From Alistipes sp. (GTDB taxonomy: Bacteria; Bacteroidota; Bacteroidia; Bacteroidales; Rikenellaceae): DNA of 15,278 bases. The DNA is taken from NCBI GenBank assembly GCA_022511355.1, contig JAFLRS010000031.1:1-15278 (forward strand), read 5' to 3'. Position 1 is the stretch's first letter; the number at the start of each line of letters is the position of its first letter. Made by a program: the position numbers and the translations under genes. The notes under the pieces are model-generated. The model saw only the letters and a program-made list of their open reading frames with translations, was not told the origin of the DNA and did no database searches. Shown one piece after another: positions 6,976-14,375 of the stretch.

Positions 6976-8082
6976 ATGGCTTTGAGGATGAACTCCGTGT
7001 GGCGATATATAGTCGGTATTATATTTACCGCTGTGGTGCTGTTTCTGATATGGTACTTCAGCGATATCGTCATTTATATCCTTGTGTCGGCCGTGCTGGC
7101 AATTGTAGGACGTCCGCTCGTAAGTTTCCTTTCGAAGGTGAGGGTCAAACGGTTCCGCATTCCGCGCGGTGTGGCGGCGGCAATTACGCTGTTGTCGATG
7201 TGGGTGATTTTCGCCACGGCCTGCTCGCTCTTTATCCCGCTGGTCATGAGCAAACTCATCGAATTCGCGACTCTCGACTTCAGTTCGGTGCTGAAGACGG
7301 TCGAGGAGCCGGTTATGAAGATTCAAACCTACCTGCATGCTCTCTTCCTGATGCCGGAATCGAGATTCTCGCTGACGGATGTGCTGGCGTCGTCGCTCGG
7401 CAAACTTGTCGATTATGAGACTATCAACACCGCATTTTCGTCGATTATCAACATAGGATTGTCGTTCGTGATAACATTTTTCTCCATCTCGTTCATTACC
7501 TTCTTCTTTTTGAAGGAGGACGGTCTGTTCTATGCTATGGTAAAGGCCGTTTTCCCCGAGCGTTATCAGGAGAACGTTACGCGGGCATTGGACAAGATTA
7601 CTGTGTTGTTGTCGCGTTATTTCGGCGGTCTGCTCACCGAGAGCGCCGTGCTGATGACGGTAATATCGACCGTCATGATGATATTCGGCATGAAGGCGGC
7701 CGATGCCTTTTTCATAGGACTTATTATGGGCGTCATGAATGTTATTCCCTATGCCGGACCGCTTATCGGCGGCATAGCTTCTGTGTTCGTGGGCTTAGTA
7801 ACTCCTATCGAGGGTTATACGGTGGGTTCGACTATGGTTATCATCGTGTTTACGCTGTTGTGCATAAAATGTCTCGATGATTTTGTTCTGCAGCCGACGC
7901 TTTATTCCGAACGCGTGAAGGCTCATCCGCTGGAGGTCTTTTTGGTGATACTTATTGCCGGTTCGTGTGCCGGCGTACTCGGAATGCTGTTCGCGATACC
8001 TTCGTATACGGTTTTGAGAGTCTTTGCCAAGGAGTTTTTCTCGCAGGTGTCGCTGGTTCGCAAACTGACCGAAAACGTTTAG
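6976..8082 (+). CDS. AI-2E family transporter-like membrane protein (PerM/YdiK type)
   Basis: Polytopic inner-membrane protein of 368 residues in the AI-2E exporter family (PF01594). Family members have been linked to autoinducer-2 export or Na+/H+ antiport, but the substrate cannot be read from sequence. Visible: paired N-terminal TM helices (about 11-45), a third and fourth around 65-92, a central amphipathic region (95-150), TM around 155-180 ending FLKEDG, then the conserved block GVMNVIPYAGPLIGG (252-266) and the C-terminal DDFVLQPTLYSERVKAHPLE (301-320) with two further helices. The start at 6976 lies 5 bp after psd and an internal ATG at 6988 (MNSVWRYIVG) is possible. The only operon clue is company with membrane lipid genes. 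Confidence 0.88.
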   Translation: MALRMNSVWRYIVGIIFTAVVLFLIWYFSDIVIYILVSAVLAIVGRPLVSFLSKVRVKRFRIPRGVAAAITLLSMWVIFATACSLFIPLVMSKLIEFATLDFSSVLKTVEEPVMKIQTYLHALFLMPESRFSLTDVLASSLGKLVDYETINTAFSSIINIGLSFVITFFSISFITFFFLKEDGLFYAMVKAVFPERYQENVTRALDKITVLLSRYFGGLLTESAVLMTVISTVMMIFGMKAADAFFIGLIMGVMNVIPYAGPLIGGIASVFVGLVTPIEGYTVGSTMVIIVFTLLCIKCLDDFVLQPTLYSERVKAHPLEVFLVILIAGSCAGVLGMLFAIPSYTVLRVFAKEFFSQVSLVRKLTENV

Positions 8083-8085
8083 ACC

Positions 8086-8436
8086 ATGAAGATTGAAGGA
8101 ACCGTAATCAAGGGTCAGCAGTTGGGCCGGCGGCTGGGATTTCCTACGGCGAACATAGATGCCGAGGGTTTGGAGGTGGAGAATGGGGTATACGCCTCTA
8201 CGGTGGAGTTGGACGGCCGCCGATACGTTGCTATGTCGAATGTAGGAGTGCGTCCGTCGGTGGACGGCAAACGACGATTGCTCGAGACCTATCTGTTCGA
8301 TTTCGACGGTGATTTGTACGGTCGTTGTCTTACGGTCGAGTTGGGCTGCAAGATTCGCGACGAGCGCAAATTTTCATCCGTCGATGAACTGAAAGACCGC
8401 CTTAAGTTGGATGCCGAACATATCCGCAGTTTGTAA
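8086..8436 (+). CDS. Standalone riboflavin kinase domain protein (RibF C-terminal half only)
   Basis: Riboflavin kinase fold, predicted to phosphorylate riboflavin to FMN with ATP. Bacterial RibF normally has about 310 residues, an N-terminal FMN adenylyltransferase and a C-terminal kinase; this protein has 116 residues and only the kinase. Conserved points: GRRLGFPTANI (14-24; the family's G-x-x-x-GFPTAN nucleotide/riboflavin site), GVYAS, SNVGVRPSVDG (51-61), Glu67 in LETYLFDFDGDLYG as the likely catalytic base, and RDERKFSSVDELKDRL near the end. The ATG lies 3 bp after the preceding stop, the domain opens immediately (MKIEGTVIKG), and no adenylyltransferase remnant lies upstream, so this looks like a designed single-domain gene rather than a deletion in this window. 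It is the last gene of the operon, followed by a terminator. Confidence 0.85.
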   Translation: MKIEGTVIKGQQLGRRLGFPTANIDAEGLEVENGVYASTVELDGRRYVAMSNVGVRPSVDGKRRLLETYLFDFDGDLYGRCLTVELGCKIRDERKFSSVDELKDRLKLDAEHIRSL

Positions 8437-8446
8437 CACGATTATA

Positions 8447-8476
8447 AAAAAAGCGAGGTTTTATACTCGCTTTTTT
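8447..8476. terminator. Bidirectional intrinsic terminator between the ftsH operon and the dnaJ-mutL operon
   Basis: AAAAAAGCGAG (8447-8457) pairs perfectly with CTCGCTTTTTT (8466-8476) across an 8-nt loop, giving an A/U-flanked hairpin with a U-run on either strand. It lies 10 bp after the riboflavin kinase stop and 19 bp after the stop of the convergent Sel1 gene. Confidence 0.88.
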
Positions 8477-8495
8477 AGTTGTGTAATTTAAGGTT

Positions 8496-9779
8496 TTAGA
8501 ACCACCACCAGTCGCCAATGTCCTCCTTGTATTCGATTCCCTCTTTCTTCAGAATCTCTTTGGCTTCATTTTTTCTCTCTTTATCGGAGGGTGAGTTGTT
8601 CAATCCTGTCTGCAACAGTTCGAGGGCGGTAGCTTTGTCGCCGCGATTGTAATAGATGATGCCCATGACTATTATGGCATCGCCGTTGTTGTTGAGTACA
8701 GGATTGTACAGCCACTTTATGGCTTGATTTTCGTTTTTCGGCACTCCCAGACCGAATGCGTAGCAGGCTCCGAGCCTGTATTGGGCATTCAGACAGCCGG
8801 CATTGGCCGCTTTTGAAAACCATTGCACCGCCTTTGCATAGTCCACAGTGACGCTGAGGCCTTTTTGATAGTGGTTGCCGACTCGATACTGTGCGATGAC
8901 ATGTCCTTGCTGTGCTGCCTTCATATACCATGATAATTTCGTAGCAGCTTCAGACGATATTTCACCCATTCGAAATTGAGCCGGAGCATATCCGCGTTCG
9001 GCCGATTTGTTGTACCATATTGCGGCATTTGCCGAATCGCCGCTTTTCTGAAAGCAATATCCGATGTAATATTCGTAGAGCTTGTTGCCGGGTTGCAGTT
9101 CGTTGGCCTTCTTGAAGAGTCCGAGGGCATCTTTATAGAAGTCAGAACCGCTCTCCAGCATCTCCGTAGCCCGAGCGTAATACCAGCCGGCATCATACTG
9201 CTGTGCCGCCGAACCGGAAGAGGATGCGTATCCGGAATCGTAGTGTGACGAGGCAGATGCCGGTTTGCTCGAGGCAGGCAGAGCCACATTTAGACTCACG
9301 TAGTTTCCCTTTTTCTTCTCGTATTTGAATGTATGGTCGTACTCGCTGTAAAACAGATTATGTTTCGATGATATCGACGGCGCGACAAGCACTCGCCCCT
9401 GTGCATCGCAGGCTCCGCGGACTCCGTTTTTCTCGACACGATACCATACGAGTTTGTCGCTGGATGTGGTGAGTTTGAGTACATCGGTGTATTTGCTGCT
9501 GAGCGGAATAGGATTCGAGCCGTCCTTTTCGTAGCAGGTTTCGTAACCGTCGAGCTTCGCATAGAAGCATTTGCCCGATTCGGAGTAGAACAGCGAACTG
9601 TATATTGCGGGAATCAGTGTTTCGCCGGTTTCGGTCTGTGCGCCGTATGCACCGTTGGCGGATACTCTTTTCCATACGAACCCGTCTTTCTCCTGCTTGA
9701 GCTCTATATTTTGAGCGTTGGCGTAACCGTATCCGAGTATGAACAGTATTGACAGTATGGCGCGAAAGAGATTCTTCAT
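8496..9779 (-). CDS. Secreted Sel1/TPR-repeat protein with WG-like N-terminal region
   Basis: Exported protein of 427 residues; exact function unknown. A signal peptide (1-22) ends in YANA before Gln23 and has no lipobox, so the mature form is probably periplasmic. Residues 28-135 resemble a degenerate WG/KWG-type repeat: WKRVSANGAYGAQTETGETLIPAIY and WYRVEKNGVRGACDAQGRVLVAPSI are clearly related to each other. A Ser/Ala linker follows (170-195). A TPR-like pair (about 198-240) leads into Sel1 repeats at about 250-272, 281-305 and 313-355, with the typical A-x-x-W(Y/F)xKAA...G...AQYRLG pattern, then a last TPR-like unit and the unusual end GDWWWF. Sel1 proteins usually act as adaptors. It starts 7 bp after the preceding cupin gene and is last in the dnaJ-mutL run. 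Confidence 0.82.
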   Translation of the reverse strand: MKNLFRAILSILFILGYGYANAQNIELKQEKDGFVWKRVSANGAYGAQTETGETLIPAIYSSLFYSESGKCFYAKLDGYETCYEKDGSNPIPLSSKYTDVLKLTTSSDKLVWYRVEKNGVRGACDAQGRVLVAPSISSKHNLFYSEYDHTFKYEKKKGNYVSLNVALPASSKPASASSHYDSGYASSSGSAAQQYDAGWYYARATEMLESGSDFYKDALGLFKKANELQPGNKLYEYYIGYCFQKSGDSANAAIWYNKSAERGYAPAQFRMGEISSEAATKLSWYMKAAQQGHVIAQYRVGNHYQKGLSVTVDYAKAVQWFSKAANAGCLNAQYRLGACYAFGLGVPKNENQAIKWLYNPVLNNNGDAIIVMGIIYYNRGDKATALELLQTGLNNSPSDKERKNEAKEILKKEGIEYKEDIGDWWWF

Positions 9780-9786
9780 GACGATG

Positions 9787-10233
9787 TTATTTTTTCACTT
9801 TTACGATAAGTTTTTTTATGGGACCGCTGCCGAGCATGGGTGCATGCGCATCCTGCGGCATGAGTATGCAAAACTCACCCTCGTGCATCGTATAGAACAT
9901 TTTTGGAGTGTCGGTGTAGAATCCGATGTCATTTGCGGGGTCGAACTCTCCGCGGGGCTGCTTGACCTCGCTGCGCGGAGTCCATCCGAACTCCTCGACG
10001 CCTTCGATTACGACCTGAATATCGATATAGGTGTTGTGAACCTCGAGTGCCGCCTGCTCGCGGGGACGAAGTTCGAGCTCCTGAACATTAACGAAAATGT
10101 CGTCGCCGTCTATGGTATGACGACCCGGAGCGAGGTTTTTCAAATCAGTGCTTTCGAGCCATTCGAAGGCCTTTTTGAAGCGCGGGCAGAGTTGATAGTA
10201 CAGCTCTTTGCTCCGCATCGAATCTAAAATCAT
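9787..10233 (-). CDS. YhcH/YjgK/YiaL (DUF386) family cupin, NanQ/EbgC-like
   Basis: Small cupin-fold protein of 148 residues, full family length. Relatives include NanQ (YhcH), which speeds interconversion of N-acetylneuraminate anomers, and EbgC, the beta subunit of evolved beta-galactosidase; a sugar mutarotase-like role is likely but the sugar is unknown. Conserved metal-site motifs are present: LEVHNTYIDIQ (Glu64, His66, Asp71) and MPQDAHAP (His130), with GRHTIDGDDIFVNVQE upstream. The gene sits between an EEP phosphodiesterase (6 bp) and a Sel1 protein (7 bp); no sialic acid gene is nearby, so context does not support a specific sugar. Confidence 0.9.
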   Translation of the reverse strand: MILDSMRSKELYYQLCPRFKKAFEWLESTDLKNLAPGRHTIDGDDIFVNVQELELRPREQAALEVHNTYIDIQVVIEGVEEFGWTPRSEVKQPRGEFDPANDIGFYTDTPKMFYTMHEGEFCILMPQDAHAPMLGSGPIKKLIVKVKK

Positions 10234-10239
10234 AATTGT

Positions 10240-11373
10240 CTATTGTTTTGAGGTTTGCTTTATTCTTGCGATAACGGGGTAGTGGTCCGAGATGTCTCCC
10301 GTGGGGATAACGTCATAGGAGAGAGTCTCGAATCGCGTCGATACGAATATGTAATCGATGCGCAGGGCATCGAAAAATCCGCGATAGGTGTGGGCATACA
10401 TATGACCTCCGCGACTGAATGTGTCGTGGAGTCCGCGCGAGGCGGTGCGGTATGCATACGATACCGGCACGTCGTTGAAGTCGCCGCACAGAATCACGGG
10501 GTAAGGGCATTCGGCAATCTCTCTGCGTATGGCCTCGGCCTGATGTGCGCGTGCCGTGTTGTTGGCTTTCAATCCGCGGGCTATGTGTATGAACCTCTTT
10601 TCGCGTGTGGAGTCGGATATGAACTGAACGTTGCTGATATAATCCTTGTCATCGGAGGTTACCGATGTGGTTTGCAGATGCGCGTTGTAGACTCTTACCG
10701 TATCGTCGTTGATGTAGATGTCGGTGCAGAAGCAAGTGGCTCTTTCGCCGAAACCTTCTATTTCGCGCGAGGGTCCGATGGGGAATTTCGTGAAACACTC
10801 CATCTGTCGCGAGTCGGTGCCGGCAGCGTTGTAGCCGACCATTTTGGAGGCTATTCTGCGACGCACGTCACGGTCGAGCGGAAACTCCTGAAAGCATACT
10901 ATGTCGGGATTAAGCGAACGCACGAGCCGGGTCACCGAATCTATTGTCGATTTTCGGGTATCGCTCTGCATATATCGCACATTGAAGGTCAGCACCTTGA
11001 TGGATGAACGGTCGTAGGCCGGTTCGCCGTATTGTTTTGTAAGGTCGAGTTTGTAATACATGGGCATATGGAAAAGCCCGAGCATTACGAATATGCCGGC
11101 GAGCAGTACGGCCGACCATCGCCAGCGGACAATCCAGTAGAGCATCGTCAGCACCACCGTTATGTATACTACCGGAGCGACGAGTCCGAGCAGCGAAAAG
11201 TACCACATCCGTTCGGGTGATATGAAGCGGCCTGCAAAGATGATTGTCATTGCGATGACGGCCGTAACGGTAAGCACCCACATGAAGGTGTCGGCGAGTA
11301 TCATCCAGAATGACCTGCGTCTCGAGGAGTCATGTCCGCGACTGCCGTATGGATTGCGGTAGTATTCTGCCAT
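10240..11373 (-). CDS. Membrane-anchored endonuclease/exonuclease/phosphatase (EEP) family protein
   Basis: Metal-dependent phosphodiesterase/phosphatase of the EEP superfamily (DNase I, sphingomyelinase, inositol phosphatase fold), 377 residues. Three TM helices come first (about 22-48, 57-82, 87-105), then the catalytic domain (about 125-372). Active-site residues visible in order: Asn131 (LTFNVR), Glu163 (VCFQEFP), His232 (YNAHLQT), Asp298 and Asn300 (LCGDFND), Asp340 (IDYIFVS), Asp363-His364 (SDHYP). All are present, so it should be active. The Arg-rich N-terminus and the VRWRW loop after TM2 point inward, which places the catalytic domain in the periplasm; this argues against a DNA-repair role. 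The ATG lies 3 bp after the rhomboid stop. The substrate cannot be told from sequence. Confidence 0.88.
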   Translation of the reverse strand: MAEYYRNPYGSRGHDSSRRRSFWMILADTFMWVLTVTAVIAMTIIFAGRFISPERMWYFSLLGLVAPVVYITVVLTMLYWIVRWRWSAVLLAGIFVMLGLFHMPMYYKLDLTKQYGEPAYDRSSIKVLTFNVRYMQSDTRKSTIDSVTRLVRSLNPDIVCFQEFPLDRDVRRRIASKMVGYNAAGTDSRQMECFTKFPIGPSREIEGFGERATCFCTDIYINDDTVRVYNAHLQTTSVTSDDKDYISNVQFISDSTREKRFIHIARGLKANNTARAHQAEAIRREIAECPYPVILCGDFNDVPVSYAYRTASRGLHDTFSRGGHMYAHTYRGFFDALRIDYIFVSTRFETLSYDVIPTGDISDHYPVIARIKQTSKQ

Positions 11374-11376
11374 GAA

Positions 11377-11985
11377 TCAGAAATTTATGTATCCTTTGCG
11401 TTTCCAGTACCGAAGCAGCAGGAATCCCCACAGCATACCGCCCACGTGTGCGAAATGGGCAATGCCGCTGTGCATACCGGCAGTTCCGAGTACGATTTCG
11501 AGTATTGCGTATCCTATCACGAACCATTTGGCCTTGATCGGGAACGGCAGGGGGAATATGAATATGGCTTCGTTGGGGTGCATGACTCCGAATGCCAGCA
11601 GCAGACCCATTACGGCACCCGAGGCTCCTATGAGCCGTATGCCCAAATCGCCCGTGAGCCATGCGACTCCGAGTTGAATCAATGCCGCACCGATGCCGCA
11701 TACCAAATAGTAGACTATAAAGCGCTTGGACCCGAGTTCGAACTCTAACAGACGACCGAACATCCACAGTGCGAACATATTGAAGAACAGATGACTCCAA
11801 CTTCCGTGCAGGAACATATAGGTGATGAACTGCCACGTATGAAAGAACGGACTCTGAAACCAGAAGAGTTCGCAATATCCGGCTATTCGGGCAACTGCCG
11901 GTATGAGTGCCACGGCTGCGTATATCAGCGTATTGGCTATTACGAGATTCTTTACTACCGGCGGAGTTCTGAAATACGGGTTCAT
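11377..11985 (-). CDS. Rhomboid family intramembrane serine protease
   Basis: Cuts TM helices of client proteins inside the membrane. The 202-residue protein is a compact six-TM rhomboid core. Seen: His65 and Asn69 in HGSWSHLFFNMF, matching the oxyanion-side HxxxN of GlpG; the catalytic Ser122 in IGASGAVMG (GxSG motif); and the partner His180 in AHFAHVGGMLWG. The inter-helix E-x-R motif of the L1 loop is not obvious, although FGRLLEFELGSKRF (76-89) lies at the equivalent place. The basic C-terminus RYWKRKGYINF faces the cytoplasm. It stands 30 bp downstream of mutL and 3 bp upstream of the EEP gene, a conserved order in Bacteroidales, where two rhomboid genes often occur in tandem; only one is here. 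Confidence 0.93.
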   Translation of the reverse strand: MNPYFRTPPVVKNLVIANTLIYAAVALIPAVARIAGYCELFWFQSPFFHTWQFITYMFLHGSWSHLFFNMFALWMFGRLLEFELGSKRFIVYYLVCGIGAALIQLGVAWLTGDLGIRLIGASGAVMGLLLAFGVMHPNEAIFIFPLPFPIKAKWFVIGYAILEIVLGTAGMHSGIAHFAHVGGMLWGFLLLRYWKRKGYINF

Positions 11986-12015
11986 AATCTTTTTCTCGGT
12001 TTAGTTTGTTTTTTG

Positions 12016-13935
12016 TCATGCGAGCTTTGCGCGAATCTCATCCGCGGTAATCTCGGCCATTATGGGTTTGCCCGAAGGGGAGTAACTTATGTTGTCGCTC
12101 TGCAACAGATTGTCGAGCAGCGCTGATACCTCTTCATCGCTCATGTTGCGCGGGGCGCGGGAGGCTCCGCTGCGGGCCATTGCACGCGCTATGCTCTGAC
12201 GGCGTATTTCGACGGCCGACACCGGCATATCGAATACTTTCAGCAGTTCGAATATCAGTTCGTCGATATTTTCGTTGCCGGTCTCTGCCGGAATGCCCGT
12301 TACCGATACCGAACCGTCGCCTTCGAACGAAATTTCGAAGCCGAGAGCCGAAAATTCGGCGGCATTCTCCTGCAGCAGCGAATATTCGTCGTTCGACAGC
12401 ACGAGCTTCTCGGGGAACAGAAGCTGCTGACTTACCGAAGATGTTCCGCTGAGCAACAGCAGGTAATTTTCGTAGAGAATGCGCTCTTTGGCCCTTCGCA
12501 AATCTATGACGGCAAGACGATTGTTAACCAACGCCGCGGCATATCCTCCGCCGAGGTATACGGCCGAACGTATTTCGGGTTTGACATCGGGATTGCCGAA
12601 TGACGGTATATCCTGCATCGAAAATTCCGCCGTATATTCGTTGTTGCCGCTTACGAACTCTTCGAACTCCTCTTCCGCGATGTTGCTGTGCATATGTCCT
12701 ATGGCAAATTCGTTGTTGGGTGTCAGTCCGTAGCCAGCATTGACCGAAGTTTCGCGTCGGAATCCGGGCATTGCACTCTGCCGCATCGGCATTGCCGTTT
12801 CGCGGAGATTGTCATCGTCGTCCGTTTCGAGGAACGGATTGTAGTTCTCGTTTACGGCCGAACGCGGCTCCTGATATATCACTCCGCGTTGCGAGACGGG
12901 AATCTCTATGTCGGATTCGTTGTCGAAATCTATCATCGGAACCGCACCGGTCTTTGCCAGCGTTTCGCGGACGGCGGCATTCAGAATCTGCCATACCGGC
13001 TCCGTATCGGCGAACTTGACTTCGGTCTTTTTGGGCGATACGTTCACGTCGATACGTTCGGGGTCCACCGTTATATATATAAAATAGGATGGATAACTGC
13101 CTTCGGGTATCAGTTTTTCGTAGGCTTTCAGTATTGCTTTGTTAAGATAGGGCGATTTGAAATATCGTCCGTTCACGAACAGATATTGTTCGTTGTTGCG
13201 TTTTTTTGCGACGGCCGGACGGCCTACATAACCATTTATCCGGACTATCGAGGTATCGGCATCCACTTCGAGCAGATTTTTCTTTATATGATTGCCTATT
13301 ACGTCGATTATTCGGGTAGGCAGGGCAGCCGCACGCAGATTGTATATTACCGAGCCGTTGGAGTGGAGTTCGAATTCGAGGTCGGGATAGCAGAGGACCA
13401 CGCGTTGGAATTCGGCCTTGACTGCAGAAGCGAGTCTCGACGGTTCGCGCAGAAATTTTCTTCGTGCGGGCACGTTGTAGAATAGGTTTTTGACCATGAA
13501 GTTCGAACCGACGGGAGTCATTACCGGCTTTTGGGATATGAACTCTCCGCCCGAAATAAGAGTTTCGGTTCCGGTTTCGCTGTCGCTCTGTCGTGTTTTG
13601 AGTTCGACCTGCGACACGGCCGCTATCGAGGCGAGAGCCTCGCCGCGAAATCCGAATGTGCGGAGGGCGTATATATCCTCCACCGAGGCGATTTTGCTGG
13701 TTGCGTGACGGTCGAATGCCGAACGCGCATCGGTCGGCGACATACCGCAGCCGTCGTCGATTATCTGGATGAGATCGAGTCCTCCGTTGCGGAATAACAC
13801 CTTCACGCATCGTGCGCCCGCATCTATCGCATTCTCCATCATCTCCTTCACCACCGAAGCGGGTTCTTCGACCACTTCTCCGGCGGCTATCTGGTTAGCG
13901 ACGACTTCGGGCAATAGTTTTATTCTGTCGGCCAT
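12016..13935 (-). CDS. mutL: DNA mismatch repair protein MutL
   Basis: Links MutS recognition of mismatches to strand removal. It has 639 residues. The N-terminal GHKL ATPase (1-330) is complete: EMMENAIDAGA (31-41; Glu34 and Asn35), DDGCGM (60-65), HATSKI (77-82), TFGFRGEALASI (93-104), followed by the transducer domain with NVSPKKTEVKF (298-308). A flexible acidic linker (about 335-450) contains TDDDDN and EEEFEEF. The C-terminal dimerisation domain (about 455-639) carries DLRRAKERILYE (478-489) where endonuclease-type MutL has DQHAxxExxxxE: the Asp and both Glu remain, but Gln and His are lost. The ATG at 13933-13935 gives the classic MADRIKLLPEVVANQIAAGEVVE. It is 15 bp downstream of the small membrane protein gene. 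Confidence 0.97.
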   Translation of the reverse strand: MADRIKLLPEVVANQIAAGEVVEEPASVVKEMMENAIDAGARCVKVLFRNGGLDLIQIIDDGCGMSPTDARSAFDRHATSKIASVEDIYALRTFGFRGEALASIAAVSQVELKTRQSDSETGTETLISGGEFISQKPVMTPVGSNFMVKNLFYNVPARRKFLREPSRLASAVKAEFQRVVLCYPDLEFELHSNGSVIYNLRAAALPTRIIDVIGNHIKKNLLEVDADTSIVRINGYVGRPAVAKKRNNEQYLFVNGRYFKSPYLNKAILKAYEKLIPEGSYPSYFIYITVDPERIDVNVSPKKTEVKFADTEPVWQILNAAVRETLAKTGAVPMIDFDNESDIEIPVSQRGVIYQEPRSAVNENYNPFLETDDDDNLRETAMPMRQSAMPGFRRETSVNAGYGLTPNNEFAIGHMHSNIAEEEFEEFVSGNNEYTAEFSMQDIPSFGNPDVKPEIRSAVYLGGGYAAALVNNRLAVIDLRRAKERILYENYLLLLSGTSSVSQQLLFPEKLVLSNDEYSLLQENAAEFSALGFEISFEGDGSVSVTGIPAETGNENIDELIFELLKVFDMPVSAVEIRRQSIARAMARSGASRAPRNMSDEEVSALLDNLLQSDNISYSPSGKPIMAEITADEIRAKLA

Positions 13936-13950
13936 GGCACTTCCGATGTT

Positions 13951-14352
13951 TTACTCTTCGTAATCGTTTGGAACTATCAGAATAGGGGCATAGGGGTCGA
14001 ACTCCTCGACGACCGTCTGCACCCGCTGACGATTGCCGCTCATCGACAACAGCTCCATGATGCGAGGGTATAGCATATAGGCGAAAAGCAGAAGCAGCAA
14101 GGCTCCGGCGACCATTATCAGCCCCGAACCCTTGTTCGTGCGTCTTCCGGCCGAATTGAGCCGCCGTTCAGCACGGGCTTCGCGTTGCGTGCGCAGATAC
14201 ATTCCAGGCGTATATTCCGCATTGTCGGTCTCGACGCTTTCGCCGCGCAATTCGCGCCGTCGCAATTCGCGAGCCTCTTTTACGGGGTCGTAAAACCTCG
14301 GAATATAGCTGAATTTGTTTGCCGACTTCTTGTAAGGAGTGAACAGACCCAT
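13951..14352 (-). CDS. Hypothetical single-TM protein encoded between dnaJ and mutL
   Basis: Protein of 133 residues that I cannot assign to a named family. It has no signal peptide. The N-terminal half is strongly basic (about 22-73, ARELRRRELRGES and QREAREERR-like stretches rich in Arg and Glu, possibly helical), a single TM helix covers about 77-96 (GLIMVAGALLLLLFAYML), and about 37 residues follow, rich in acidic residues and proline (EEFDPYAPILIVPNDYEE). Positive charge before the TM predicts the N-terminus inside and the tail in the periplasm. It lies 23 bp after dnaJ and 15 bp before mutL, so it is co-transcribed with both. The opening MGLFTPYKKSANKFSYIPRF resembles small uncharacterised Bacteroidales proteins found at this locus, from memory only. 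Confidence 0.72.
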   Translation of the reverse strand: MGLFTPYKKSANKFSYIPRFYDPVKEARELRRRELRGESVETDNAEYTPGMYLRTQREARAERRLNSAGRRTNKGSGLIMVAGALLLLLFAYMLYPRIMELLSMSGNRQRVQTVVEEFDPYAPILIVPNDYEE

Positions 14353-14375
14353 AATCTCCGTTTTTTAGTTGTTGG

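Noticed and set aside
5216..6976. A 586-codon open frame on the minus strand opposite the end of ftsH, cdsA and psd.
   Set aside because: The translation is rich in His, Arg and Gln with no domain or membrane pattern, as expected of the complement of GC-biased coding sequence; three well-conserved genes occupy the other strand.
12688..13485. A 265-codon plus-strand frame inside mutL.
   Set aside because: It mirrors the strongly conserved mutL frame, is rich in Tyr/Arg/Phe without domain features, and has no promoter or start signal of its own.
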